DNA of 64,000 nucleotides from Armatimonadota bacterium (GTDB lineage: Bacteria > Armatimonadota > UBA5829 > DTJY01), in NCBI GenBank assembly GCA_025358205.1, contig JANYKG010000128.1:28062-92061 (forward strand), written 5' to 3'. Shown here one piece after another: positions 1 through 9,502 of the stretch. The translations under genes and the position numbers were made by a program. The notes beneath the pieces are model-generated. The model did not search any database. It had not been told where the DNA came from and saw only the letters and a program-made list of their open reading frames with translations. How positions within the stretch are numbered: the stretch's first letter is position 1; each line of letters opens with the position of its first letter.

Positions 1-2
1 AG

Positions 3-131
3 GTGACGCGAGTGTGCAAGGCCCCGATTAACAGCCATTATGGTTGGGAGTACGGCATCAAGTTCACCAAGATGGATGATGGCGTGCGGCGGGCATTGAG
101 AGTTATGGTAGACACAGACGGCGTTAGCTAA
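3..131 (+). CDS. C-terminal fragment of a protein entering from upstream, possibly PilZ-domain-like
   Basis: Open frame from window start to TAA at 129-131: VTRVCKAPINSHYGWEYGIKFTKMDDGVRRALRVMVDTDGVS; 'YGIKFTKMDDGVRRALR' resembles the end of PilZ domains. Confidence 0.45.
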   Translation: MTRVCKAPINSHYGWEYGIKFTKMDDGVRRALRVMVDTDGVS

Positions 132-161
132 TACCGATTGACAACGAATGAAGGATACTCG

Positions 162-196
162 AGGCCCCGGTGGAGACATCGGGGCCTTGTTTCGTT
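162..196 (+). terminator. Possible intrinsic terminator
   Basis: AGGCCCCG-n10-CGGGGCCT stem (162-169/180-187) followed by a T-rich stretch. Confidence 0.45.
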
Positions 197-274
197 CGTT
201 GCCAAATGAGCATAGCTGTGTTATCATTACGCTTGTCGGGCGGTATGCTCGATTGTGAATGGAGCGATATACCC

Positions 275-1318
275 ATGAGAGCAGGCATAGTTGGAGCATC
301 GGGATACGCCGGGGGTGAGTTGGTAAGAATTCTAGCCGGTCACCCAGGCGTAGAACTCACATATTTGTGTTCGGAGACCTACAAGGGTCAGGATATCAGT
401 GCCGCCTTACCGAACATGCGTGGCCTACTGAGCAAGGAATGCGTGTCGTATGACCCGGCGACCGCGGTGGAGCAGTGCGAGGTAGTGTTCCTGGCGCAGA
501 GCAATGGCTGGGCGATGAATCAGGCCGCAAAACTGCTGGAGGCCGGGCTTAAGGTCATTGATCTCAGCGCGGATTTTCGGCTGAAGTCCATTGCTGCATA
601 TCAGGAGTGGTACAAGCTCTCGCATACATCGCCGGATCTTCTGACAGGCGCGATCTACGGACTGCCTGAGTTACACAAGACCGCTATTCAGGCCGCGAAC
701 CTCGTGGCGAACCCAGGGTGTTACTGCACCAGCGCGATTCTGGCCCTTGCCCCGCTCCTCAAGGATCGGTTGGTTGAGCCTGATACGGTTATAGTGGATT
801 CCAAATCGGGCGTCTCCGGCGCGGGTCGGTCATCATTCAAGCTGGACAACCATTTTCCTGAGCTGAACGAGAGCATGAAGGCATACAATATCGGCGTTCA
901 CAGGCATACTCCTGAGATCGAGCAGGAGTTGACTCTGCTCGCTGGTCGGGCGATGAAGATATCTTTCACGCCGCATCTTATCCCCATCACCAGGGGTATC
1001 CTGACTACCGCTTATGCAGGACTGATAGCGCCGGACTGGACTACCGAGGAGCTGATAACGCTGTATGCGGAGTTCTACGGATCGGCTGCATTTGTCCAGG
1101 TGTTGGACGCCGGGCAGTATCCGACCACGAAGGCGGTCTGCGGCGGCAACTTCTGCCACATCGGGCTGAGAGTTGACCCGCGAACGAACCGCGTGGTGGT
1201 CGTGTCTGCGCTGGACAACATGGTTAAGGGCGCGGCGGGACAAGCTGTGCAGAACATGAACCTGATGTTTGGGCTTGACGAGATGGCAGGGCTGGACAGA
1301 GCGGGGGTGTATCCGTGA
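275..1318 (+). CDS. argC: N-acetyl-gamma-glutamyl-phosphate reductase
   Basis: MRAGIVGASGYAGGELVRIL Rossmann start; NPGCYCTSAILALAPL active-site motif; start chosen at ATG 275 inside ORF 170-1318. Confidence 0.95.
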   Translation: MRAGIVGASGYAGGELVRILAGHPGVELTYLCSETYKGQDISAALPNMRGLLSKECVSYDPATAVEQCEVVFLAQSNGWAMNQAAKLLEAGLKVIDLSADFRLKSIAAYQEWYKLSHTSPDLLTGAIYGLPELHKTAIQAANLVANPGCYCTSAILALAPLLKDRLVEPDTVIVDSKSGVSGAGRSSFKLDNHFPELNESMKAYNIGVHRHTPEIEQELTLLAGRAMKISFTPHLIPITRGILTTAYAGLIAPDWTTEELITLYAEFYGSAAFVQVLDAGQYPTTKAVCGGNFCHIGLRVDPRTNRVVVVSALDNMVKGAAGQAVQNMNLMFGLDEMAGLDRAGVYP

Positions 1319-2517
1319 TGGCGGATGTGACAGGTGCGGTTACATTTCCAAAGGGGTTCAAGGCAGCGGGCGTTCGGGCCGGGCTGAAGGAACAGGGGCT
1401 GGACATGGCGTTGATCGTGTCCGACGTGCCTGCTGTTGCGGCAGGTGTGTTCACGACCAATGTGGTGAAGGCTGCCCCGGTCTTGCTGAGCAAATCGCGC
1501 GTGCCGAGCGACAAGGTTAGTGCGGTGATCGTGAACAGTGGAAACGCCAATGCCTGCACAGGCGAGCAGGGGATGGCGGATGCTGTGGCAATGGCTGAGC
1601 AGACTGCCCAGGGGCTTGGCATTTCAGCGGAAGCGGTTCTGGTCGCTTCGACGGGTATCATCGGGAAGCGCATGCCGATGGACAAGATCACGTCTGGAAT
1701 CGCTGATGCGGTGCGGTCACTCAGCGCTGACGGTGGGGCCGATGCAGCGCGGGCGATTATGACGACCGACACTGTCCCGAAGGAAGCCGTTGCTGAAATC
1801 GTTATTGGTGATATCAAAGTGCGCATAGGCGGTATTGCAAAGGGCGCCGGGATGATTTGTCCGAACGTGGCTACCATGCTGACGTTTATCACTACGGATG
1901 CTGCCATTACGCCGGATGCTCTGCAGGGTTGCCTGGCAAAATCCGCTGAGGTATCGTTCAACTGTCTGACTGTTGACGGCGATACCAGCACGAATGACTC
2001 AGTGATAATGCTCGCGAACGGACTGGCTGGCAATGATCCTATCGCTATCGGCAGCGAACATGTTGCGAAGTTCCAGGAGGGATTGGACGGCGTAACGACC
2101 AGCTTGGCGCAGCAAATAGCCGCAGACGGTGAGGGTGCCACTAAGAACGTGACCATCACTGTGGACGGCGCGAAGACATACGATGAGTGCAGACAGATCG
2201 CGAAGACCATTGCCAATTCGCCTCTGGTGAAAACGGCAATGTTCGGGTGCGACCCGAACTGGGGGCGCATCCTGGCAGCGGCGGGCAGGGCAGGGGTGGA
2301 TTTTGACCCTGCGGCGGTGAAACTGAGTATGGGTGACATTACGCTTGTTCTGGCCGGTGAGCCGATTGCTTTTTCGGAAGACGAGGCGCACGAATATCTG
2401 ACCAACAGAGATATTCTGATCAGGCTTAAGGTTGGCGATGGCGGGTCGTCGTCTACTGTCTGGACATGCGATTTCTCATACGATTACGTGAAGATCAACG
2501 CGGAGTATCATACGTAG
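1315..2517 (+). CDS. argJ: Bifunctional glutamate N-acetyltransferase/amino-acid acetyltransferase
   Basis: Full-length Arg[22 protein letters not shown] autoprocessing-site motif; overlaps argC stop. Confidence 0.95.
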   Translation: MMADVTGAVTFPKGFKAAGVRAGLKEQGLDMALIVSDVPAVAAGVFTTNVVKAAPVLLSKSRVPSDKVSAVIVNSGNANACTGEQGMADAVAMAEQTAQGLGISAEAVLVASTGIIGKRMPMDKITSGIADAVRSLSADGGADAARAIMTTDTVPKEAVAEIVIGDIKVRIGGIAKGAGMICPNVATMLTFITTDAAITPDALQGCLAKSAEVSFNCLTVDGDTSTNDSVIMLANGLAGNDPIAIGSEHVAKFQEGLDGVTTSLAQQIAADGEGATKNVTITVDGAKTYDECRQIAKTIANSPLVKTAMFGCDPNWGRILAAAGRAGVDFDPAAVKLSMGDITLVLAGEPIAFSEDEAHEYLTNRDILIRLKVGDGGSSSTVWTCDFSYDYVKINAEYHT

Positions 2518-2617
2518 GCTTTTGCTTGGAGAGCCTCTGCACGGTGCGGCAAAGCGAGGCGGCTGCTTGTGGAGTAAGAGCAAGAGTACGAGTACGAGGA
2601 AGAGATACGAGGGAGAG

Positions 2618-3469
2618 ATGAAGAATAGGGCTGAACAGGCGGAGATACTGGTTCACGCATTGCCGTACATCAGGCAGTATCACGGTAAGACCGTGGTCAT
2701 CAAGTACGGCGGGAATGCCATGACCGACGAGGCGCTGAAAGAGAGCGTTACGAAGGACATCGTCCTCCTGCACTACGTTGGGTTGCGCCCGGTTGTGGTA
2801 CACGGCGGCGGCCCCGAGATCACCGAGATGCTGAACCGCGTCGGCAAGGTGTCGGACTTCGTAAACGGTCGGCGTGTTACGGATGCCGAGACCATGGAGA
2901 TAGTCGAGATGGTGCTGGCTGGGAAGACCAACAAGAGCATTGTCTCGCTTATCAACCAGCAGGGCGGTACGGCGGTGGGCCTCAGCGGCAAGGACGCGAA
3001 TCTTCTGGTGGCGAAGAAGGCGATGCCGGACGGCGTGGACATCGGCCAGGTCGGCGACATCGTTGAGGTGAACACGGATATCATTCTGACGCTCATTGAA
3101 AAGGGCTACATTCCGGTACTCTGCTCGGTTGCAGTGGGTGAGAACGGTGAGTCATACAATGTGAACGCAGACACTGTCGCGGGTGAAATCGCGGCGGCTC
3201 TGGGCGCGGAGAAGCTGCTGATGCTGACCGATGTGCAGGGCGTGTACCGGGATTTCAGCGATAAATCCAGCCTGCTCAGCGAACTATCCGTCGCGGAGGC
3301 GGAGGAAGTTGCGAAGTCCGTGGATAAGGGTATGATACCCAAGTTGGAAGCGTGTATCACCGCGATTCGAGGCGGCGTTGGGAAGGCTCACATCATTGAC
3401 GGCACGATACCACACTCGCTGCTGATGGAAGTTTTTACTGACACGGGCATCGGCACGATGATTGCGTAA
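2618..3469 (+). CDS. argB: Acetylglutamate kinase
   Basis: [44 protein letters not shown] motifs; start at ATG 2618. Confidence 0.95.
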   Translation: MKNRAEQAEILVHALPYIRQYHGKTVVIKYGGNAMTDEALKESVTKDIVLLHYVGLRPVVVHGGGPEITEMLNRVGKVSDFVNGRRVTDAETMEIVEMVLAGKTNKSIVSLINQQGGTAVGLSGKDANLLVAKKAMPDGVDIGQVGDIVEVNTDIILTLIEKGYIPVLCSVAVGENGESYNVNADTVAGEIAAALGAEKLLMLTDVQGVYRDFSDKSSLLSELSVAEAEEVAKSVDKGMIPKLEACITAIRGGVGKAHIIDGTIPHSLLMEVFTDTGIGTMIA

Positions 3470-3476
3470 ATATCTG

Positions 3477-3506
3477 TTGACATAACACCGATGTCGGGGT
3501 TACAAT
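3477..3506 (+). promoter_or_regulatory. Sigma70-type promoter upstream of argD
   Basis: TTGACA (3477-3482), 18 bp, TACAAT (3501-3506). Confidence 0.6.
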
Positions 3507-3537
3507 AACGTTATACGATGGTTGCAGAGGAGATGGC

Positions 3538-3600
3538 ATGAAGACGCCGGCGATTCTTCCAACCAAATATGGGTTTGCGAAATTCGGAGACAGGGCTTGA
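3538..3600 (+). CDS. Candidate 20-aa leader peptide MKTPAILPTKYGFAKFGDRA
   Basis: ATG preceded by GAGGAG with about 5 nt spacing; stop codon lies inside the following terminator-like hairpin. Confidence 0.4.
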   Translation: MKTPAILPTKYGFAKFGDRA

Positions 3601-3617
3601 CTCTGTCTCTTTTCGTT
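3587..3617 (+). terminator. Intrinsic terminator/attenuator-like hairpin before argD
   Basis: GAGACAG (3587-3593) / CTGTCTC (3603-3609) followed by TTTTCGTTT. Confidence 0.5.
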
Positions 3618-3638
3618 TCTGTGGTAATGGAGTAGTAG

Positions 3639-4856
3639 ATGTCGGTCACTGAGAAAAAATACGATACGCGGGCAGTCATGGAAATGGACGCCGCTTACAT
3701 GATGCATTTTGTGAACCGGTTGCCGGTAGTGTTTGTGCGCGGTAAAGGCATGCAGTTGTGGGATGCGGACGGCAAGGAATATTTGGATTTTCTGGCGGGT
3801 ATAGGAGTGATGGGGCTGGGGCATTCCCATCTGGATTTAGTTGCTGCCATAAGCGCACAGGCGGCGGAACTGATGCATGTCAGCAATCTGTTCTACATGC
3901 CTCAGCAAGCCATGCTCGGCAAGCGGTTGGTTGAGCTTTCCGGCATGGGGAAGGCATTCTTCTGCAACAGTGGTGCGGAGGCGAACGAAGCTGCGATCAA
4001 GCTGGCCCGTAAGTGGTCAAAGGACAAATACGGTCCGCACAAGCACGAGATCATCACATTCTATGGTTCGTTTCACGGACGCACCATGGCCACAGTTACC
4101 GCGACTGCCCAGCCCAAGTACCATGAAGGATTTCATCCGATGCTGCCGGGGTTCAAGTATGTGTCGTTCAACGACCTGGCTGCCATCGAAGCGGCAGTTA
4201 CCGACGATACATGCGCAATTATGTTTGAACCGGTTCAGGGTGAAAGCGGCGTCCATCTTGCGACGCAGGAATTCATGTCAGGAGTTCGCAAGCTGTGCAA
4301 CGACCGGGGCATTCTGCTGATACTTGATGAGGTTCAGTGTGGTTTGGGTCGAACCGGCAAGTGGTTTGGATACGAACACTATGGAGTTAAGCCGGATATC
4401 ATGACGCTGGCGAAGACACTGGGCGGCGGGTTCCCGATAGGCGCTTGTCTGGCGACTGATGATGTTGGCGGTGCATTTGTGCCTGGAAACCATTCATCCA
4501 CGTTTGGAGGCAATGCGCTGGGATGCGCTGCGGCGCTGGCAACTCTAGATATTATGGAAAGAGAGAGCCTGATACGGAACTCTGCTGAAACAGGAGCGTA
4601 TCTAAAAGAAAGACTACTGGAGTTACAGAGCAGCCGATCGGATATTTGCGAGGTGCGAGGTGTGGGCCTCATGTGCGCTCTGGAGTTCACCACTGAAATA
4701 GCTGCGGACCTTGGCGCGGAATGCCTGCGCAGAGGTCTGGTTGTGAATCCGATAGGCAAGAACATTTTGAGGATGCTTCCTCCGCTGATATGCAGCAGGG
4801 AAGATGTAGATATCGCTGTCGGCATCATTGCCGAATCAATTCAGGGCATTTCGTAA
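3639..4856 (+). CDS. argD: Acetylornithine aminotransferase
   Basis: Class III aminotransferase: FCNSGAEANEAAIKLARK, ILDEVQCGLGRTG, TLAKTLGGGFPIGA; operon context. Confidence 0.93.
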   Translation: MSVTEKKYDTRAVMEMDAAYMMHFVNRLPVVFVRGKGMQLWDADGKEYLDFLAGIGVMGLGHSHLDLVAAISAQAAELMHVSNLFYMPQQAMLGKRLVELSGMGKAFFCNSGAEANEAAIKLARKWSKDKYGPHKHEIITFYGSFHGRTMATVTATAQPKYHEGFHPMLPGFKYVSFNDLAAIEAAVTDDTCAIMFEPVQGESGVHLATQEFMSGVRKLCNDRGILLILDEVQCGLGRTGKWFGYEHYGVKPDIMTLAKTLGGGFPIGACLATDDVGGAFVPGNHSSTFGGNALGCAAALATLDIMERESLIRNSAETGAYLKERLLELQSSRSDICEVRGVGLMCALEFTTEIAADLGAECLRRGLVVNPIGKNILRMLPPLICSREDVDIAVGIIAESIQGIS

Positions 4857-4886
4857 TCCGCAAAAACACGCATCCCGCGGATTGCG

Positions 4887-4901
4887 GACCTCATTGAGGT
4901 C
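4887..4901. repeat. Short perfect palindrome upstream of Clp_N gene
   Basis: GACCTC-ATT-GAGGTC. Confidence 0.35.
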
Positions 4902-4927
4902 GTACTTGGAAACGGGAGGTACGTCAC

Positions 4928-5416
4928 ATGTGGAAACAGCTCACCCATAAGGCCAGGAAAGCTATCTGCCTGGCGCAAGAGGAAGCAGGGCGTCTGGGGT
5001 ACAGCAATGTCAGTCCGGAGCATCTGCTCCTCGCGCTTTCACGGGAAGACGACTGCATGGCGGTGGCCATACTTGAAGGCATGGGACTCGATACCGGGAC
5101 AGTTCGCGCCCGTACCATGAAACAGCTTTCGCGCGGCACAGATTCGCCGAGTCAGGACATGCAGTTGACCTTCGAGGCAAAGAGCGTTATTGACCTGGCT
5201 TTCTCGGAATGTAGAGAAATGAAGGAAGATTGGGTGGGAACGGAGCATTTACTTCTTGGTATATTGCGCTCCACGGAAAGCATGGCGGCCGGTGTGCTGG
5301 CGGAACTGGGTGTTGAAATGTCCAGCGTCCGAAATCAGATCAGAAATCTGAAGGCCGGTACACTTCCAATGGGTATAGTCAACGGAAACGGTTCTATGAC
5401 TCTACTCAGCATATAG
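4928..5416 (+). CDS. Stand-alone Clp N-terminal (Clp_N) double-repeat protein, no AAA+ module
   Basis: MWKQLTHKARKAICLAQEEAGRLGYSNVSPEHLLLAL...QLTFEAKSVIDLAFSECREMKEDWVGTEHLLLGIL matches both ClpC N-domain repeats; ORF ends at 162 aa; GGGAGGT RBS upstream. Confidence 0.9.
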   Translation: MWKQLTHKARKAICLAQEEAGRLGYSNVSPEHLLLALSREDDCMAVAILEGMGLDTGTVRARTMKQLSRGTDSPSQDMQLTFEAKSVIDLAFSECREMKEDWVGTEHLLLGILRSTESMAAGVLAELGVEMSSVRNQIRNLKAGTLPMGIVNGNGSMTLLSI

Positions 5417-5453
5417 TCGGCATCCGGGCGAGGAGCGCACCAGGGAGTGCGGG

Positions 5454-6887
5454 ATGTGGCAGAAGTTTACGGAACGGGCAAGGCGCGCTGTCTTCTTTGC
5501 TCAGGAAGAAGCCGCCAGGTACGGTTGGGATAAGGTTGCTACTGAGCATTTGCTGATGGGTCTCGTCAGAGAAACCGACAGCATTGCGATAAGAGCCTTG
5601 GAACGGATGAACGTGGATCTTCGTCGGCTGCGTGCGGACCTGGATCGGCGCGCGCCGAGGGCTGAGAGCATCAACAGCGGGCGAGACATGCAACTCACCG
5701 CGGACGCGCGTAAGGCTATTGACCTTGCGTATGTTGAAGCTCGCGACTTCGATAACAGCTACATTGGTACGGAACACCTGCTGCTTGGGCTTATGCGTGA
5801 AAATGATGGATTGGCTGCCCGGATACTCACAGACGCCGGCGCTGATCTGGAACAAGCGCGTTGCATCATCGCTGCCATGCAGGGAATTCGTCTCCCAAAC
5901 ACTATCCCACACGGCATTGATAACGCGATAAAGGCATGTAAGATGAAAAGCATTGACGATAGCATGAGAGGGAGAGACTTTCTCTCCATAAGAGATTTGA
6001 GACTAGCTGAGGTTCAGCGGATATTCACCGTAGCCTCGGAACTCAAAGACACGCCTCTGTCAGAGCAGGTGGAGAACCCGATATTGGCCGGCAAGACGTT
6101 GGCGATGATCTTCGAGAAGCCTTCCCTGCGAACAAGGGTGTCCTTCGAGGTCGGCATGACTCAGCTTGGCGGCCATGCGATCTACCTTCAGCCGTCGGAT
6201 ATCAAGCTCGGCGAGCGTGAGACAATCGCCGACGTTGCGCGGAATTTGGAGCGTATGGTGGACGGCATCATGGCGAGGACGTTCTTGCACTCCACGGTGA
6301 CGGAACTGGCTAAACACGCAGGGATACCGGTTATCAACGGTCTATCGGACCTTGAGCATCCGTGTCAGGCGTTGGCGGACTACTTTACCATCTTCGAGAA
6401 GAAGGGTGATCTCTCCGCCGTTAAGCTTGCGTACATCGGCGATGGCTGCAACACCTGCAACAGCCTCATGCTCTTGACCGCCAAGTTCGGCGCATCCATG
6501 GTGGTGGCTTGTCCTGAGGGATATGAGCCGGACACCGCGTTGTTCACCAGTGCGCAGCGTGAGGCCCGAGAAAACGACGCGTGCATTACGGTGACGCATG
6601 ACCCATATGAGGCGGTAGCGAATGCGGATGCGGTGTACACGGACATATGGACCAGCATGGGTTTGGAGGCGGAAGCGGAGAAAAGACTGGAAGCCTTCCG
6701 ACCATATCAAGTGAATAGTGAGCTTCTGCGCGCGGCGAAGAGGGATGCGATTGTGCTGCACTGCCTGCCTGCACACAGAGGCGAGGAGATAACGGACGAG
6801 GTTATAGAAGGACCTCAGTCGGTGGTGTTTGATGAGGCGGAGAACAGACTTCACGTGCAGAAGGCTGTCATGGCCTTGATGATGTAG
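5454..6887 (+). CDS. argF: Clp_N domain fused to ornithine carbamoyltransferase
   Basis: One uninterrupted 477-aa ORF: residues about 1-145 ClpC-N-like (KFTERARRAVFFAQEEA...ATEHLLMGLV...YIGTEHLLLGLM); about 165-477 complete OTC (FEKPSLRTRVSFE, HPCQALADYFT, HCLPAHRGEEITDEV). Confidence 0.93.
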   Translation: MWQKFTERARRAVFFAQEEAARYGWDKVATEHLLMGLVRETDSIAIRALERMNVDLRRLRADLDRRAPRAESINSGRDMQLTADARKAIDLAYVEARDFDNSYIGTEHLLLGLMRENDGLAARILTDAGADLEQARCIIAAMQGIRLPNTIPHGIDNAIKACKMKSIDDSMRGRDFLSIRDLRLAEVQRIFTVASELKDTPLSEQVENPILAGKTLAMIFEKPSLRTRVSFEVGMTQLGGHAIYLQPSDIKLGERETIADVARNLERMVDGIMARTFLHSTVTELAKHAGIPVINGLSDLEHPCQALADYFTIFEKKGDLSAVKLAYIGDGCNTCNSLMLLTAKFGASMVVACPEGYEPDTALFTSAQREARENDACITVTHDPYEAVANADAVYTDIWTSMGLEAEAEKRLEAFRPYQVNSELLRAAKRDAIVLHCLPAHRGEEITDEVIEGPQSVVFDEAENRLHVQKAVMALMM

Positions 6888-6917
6888 TTGGAACGCAAGA
6901 TAAGGAGTATTTCTGAG

Positions 6918-8105
6918 ATGAAAAAAGTCGTGCTTTCATATTCCGGGGGACTGGATACCTCGGTGTGCATACCGATGATGAAGGAGTTCTACGGGTTCGA
7001 CGAGATCGTGACCGTCACCGTGGACGTTGGTCAGCCGGACAGTGATATCAAAGAGGCCGAAGAGAAGGCCAAGACGCTGGGTACCGAGCATTACACCATT
7101 GACGCCAAAGAGGAGTTCGCGGTGGACTACTGCTGGCCGTCCGTGAAGGCGAACGGCGACTACCAGGGATATCCGATTAGCACATCCATCGCCCGCCCGC
7201 TCATCGCGGTGAAGGCGGCTGAAATTGCGAAGAAGACCGGCGCAGAGGCGTTTTGTCACGGATGCACGGGGAAGGGGAACGACCAGTTCCGCTTCGAGTA
7301 CGTTGTGCGGGCGCTGGCCCCTGAGATGGAAATTATCGCCCCTATGCGGGAGCGAAACTATACTCGGACGGAAGAGATTGAGTACGCAAAGCAGCACGGC
7401 GTGCCGGTTGGGCAGAGCTCCGACAAGATATGGAGCATAGACGAGAACCTCTGGGGCAGGTCTATCGAGGGCGGACGGCTTGAAGAGCCGAACTATGCGC
7501 CGCCGGAGGAGATCTTCCACTGGACGACGCGCGCACAGGACTGCCCGGATACCCCGGCGATCGTGCAGATCGGCTTCGAGGACGGTGTGCCTGTCTCAAT
7601 CAATGGATTCAAGATGGACCCGGTTTCGCTCATCACTGCGGCCCACAAGCTGGCGGGTGACAATGGCGTGGGCCGGGTGGACATCATGGAGGACAGGATT
7701 CTAGGGCTGAAGGTTCGAGAGAACTATGAGTGTCCGGCTGCCGTCCTTCTCATCATGGCTCACAAGTCGCTGGAAGGTTTGGTCTGCACCAAGGATGAGC
7801 GCATGTTCAAGACCATGGTTGACCAGAAGTGGGGCGAGCTTGCATACGCCGGGCTGTGGTTTGACGCGCTGAAGGATGCGCTCGAAGCGTTCATCAACAA
7901 GATTCAGGAGCGGGTCACCGGGACGGTTTCGCTGGAGCTGTTCAAGGGCAACGCGAAGGTGATCGGACGGACCAGCCCGTTCGCGCTGTATAATGAGGAT
8001 CTCGCCTCGTTTGACTCGAAGACCTTCGATCAGAGCGAGATGACGGGTGCGGTTAAGGTACACGGTCTGCAGTCGCGGATGTACTGGATGCTGAAGAAGG
8101 ACTAG
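6918..8105 (+). CDS. argG: Argininosuccinate synthase
   Basis: KKVVLSYSGGLDTSVCIPM; GCTGKGNDQFRFE; ATG 6918 with AAGGAG RBS (ORF track opens at TTG 6888). Confidence 0.96.
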   Translation: MKKVVLSYSGGLDTSVCIPMMKEFYGFDEIVTVTVDVGQPDSDIKEAEEKAKTLGTEHYTIDAKEEFAVDYCWPSVKANGDYQGYPISTSIARPLIAVKAAEIAKKTGAEAFCHGCTGKGNDQFRFEYVVRALAPEMEIIAPMRERNYTRTEEIEYAKQHGVPVGQSSDKIWSIDENLWGRSIEGGRLEEPNYAPPEEIFHWTTRAQDCPDTPAIVQIGFEDGVPVSINGFKMDPVSLITAAHKLAGDNGVGRVDIMEDRILGLKVRENYECPAAVLLIMAHKSLEGLVCTKDERMFKTMVDQKWGELAYAGLWFDALKDALEAFINKIQERVTGTVSLELFKGNAKVIGRTSPFALYNEDLASFDSKTFDQSEMTGAVKVHGLQSRMYWMLKKD

Positions 8106-8107
8106 TG

Positions 8108-9502
8108 ATGGCAAAGCTGTGGGGCGGTCGGTTCAGTAAGGAAACATCAAAACTAGTAGATCAGTTCAACGCCTCGATAGGCTTCGATTGCAGGCTGTGG
8201 GAGCATGATATTCGCGGCAGTATTGCGCACGCCTCCATGCTGGGCAAGTGCGGCATAATACCGCAGGCGGATGCTGAAGCGATTGTCGTCGGCTTGCGCG
8301 GCATTGAGGATGACATCCGCGTAGGTCAGGTGGAGTTCGACGTTTCCGCCGAAGACATTCACATGAATATCGAGAAGTTGTTGCACCAGCGCATTGGCGA
8401 TGTGGCAGGCAGGCTTCACACCGCCCGAAGCCGGAATGACCAGATTGCTCTCGACCTTCGCATGTACGTGAAGGATCAGATAACATACGCCATTGAGGCC
8501 ATCAAGGGCCTGCAGACGGCGCTGATTGCCACTGCTGAGAAGCATCAGGAAACGGTGATGCCCGGCTACACGCACCTCCAGCACGCGCAGCCCGTGACAC
8601 TGGCGCATCACGTTATGGCCTATTTCTGGATGCTGCAGCGTGACGTGGAGCGATTTGCCGACTGCTACAAGCGCACTGACGTGATGCCTCTCGGTTCGGC
8701 GGCGATGGCCGGCACCTCGTATCCCATTGATCGTCAGTATGTGGCGGACCAGCTTGGTTTCTCACGAGTCAGCGAGAACAGCATGGACGCGGTTGCGGAC
8801 CGGGATTTCGCTGCTGAGTTCCTTGCTGACTGCGCCATTCTTTCAATGCATATGTCGCGGTTTGCCGAAGAGATCATCATTTGGAACACCCGCGAGTTTG
8901 GGTTTGTGGAACTGGATGATGCGATGGCGACCGGCAGCAGCATCATGCCGCAGAAGAAGAACCCCGATGTTGCCGAACTGATTCGCGGGAAAACCGGTCG
9001 GGTCTACGGCGATCTCACTGCGCTGCTCACGGTGCTTAAGGGCCTGCCACTGACCTACAACAAGGATCTTCAGGAAGACAAAGAACCTGTGTTCGATGCC
9101 GCCGATACCGTGCTCCAGTGTGTGATGATGCTGCAGAAGCTGATAGAGACCACAGAGTTCCGCGCTGCCGCCATGAAGGAGTCCGCCAAGGGTGACTTCT
9201 CAACTGCTACCGATGCAGCCGACTATCTTGTTCGGCGCGGCATACCTTTCCGCCAGGCCCATGAGATTGTAGGACGCATGGTGGGGTACTGCATCGCTCA
9301 GGGAAAAGCCATCGAGGATCTGAGCCTGGAGGAGATGAAGTCGTTCTCCGAGGCGTATGAGGACTCCGGTGAGGCGTTCAACCTTGAACACAGTGTGGAG
9401 GCCAGGGGAATAATCGGCGGAACTGCGGCGAAGTTCGTGAAAGCGCAGATTGAGGCGGCACAGGCAGTCGTGAAAGCGGAAGCGATACCTGCTACAGAGT
9501 GA
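8108..9502 (+). CDS. argH: Argininosuccinate lyase
   Basis: MAKLWGGRFS; TARSRNDQIALDLRMY; GSSIMPQKKNPDVAELIRGKTGRV signature. Confidence 0.96.
   Translation: MAKLWGGRFSKETSKLVDQFNASIGFDCRLWEHDIRGSIAHASMLGKCGIIPQADAEAIVVGLRGIEDDIRVGQVEFDVSAEDIHMNIEKLLHQRIGDVAGRLHTARSRNDQIALDLRMYVKDQITYAIEAIKGLQTALIATAEKHQETVMPGYTHLQHAQPVTLAHHVMAYFWMLQRDVERFADCYKRTDVMPLGSAAMAGTSYPIDRQYVADQLGFSRVSENSMDAVADRDFAAEFLADCAILSMHMSRFAEEIIIWNTREFGFVELDDAMATGSSIMPQKKNPDVAELIRGKTGRVYGDLTALLTVLKGLPLTYNKDLQEDKEPVFDAADTVLQCVMMLQKLIETTEFRAAAMKESAKGDFSTATDAADYLVRRGIPFRQAHEIVGRMVGYCIAQGKAIEDLSLEEMKSFSEAYEDSGEAFNLEHSVEARGIIGGTAAKFVKAQIEAAQAVVKAEAIPATE

Noticed and set aside
1224-2405. 393-aa minus-strand ORF antisense to argJ
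   Set aside because: Low-complexity Ser/Ala/Thr/Pro translation mirroring the codon bias of argJ; no RBS or family motif.
2518-2617. GAGTACGAGTACGAGGAAGAG purine-rich phrase before argB
   Set aside because: Short imperfect low-complexity sequence; no pairing or regulatory context beyond a strong purine-rich RBS region.
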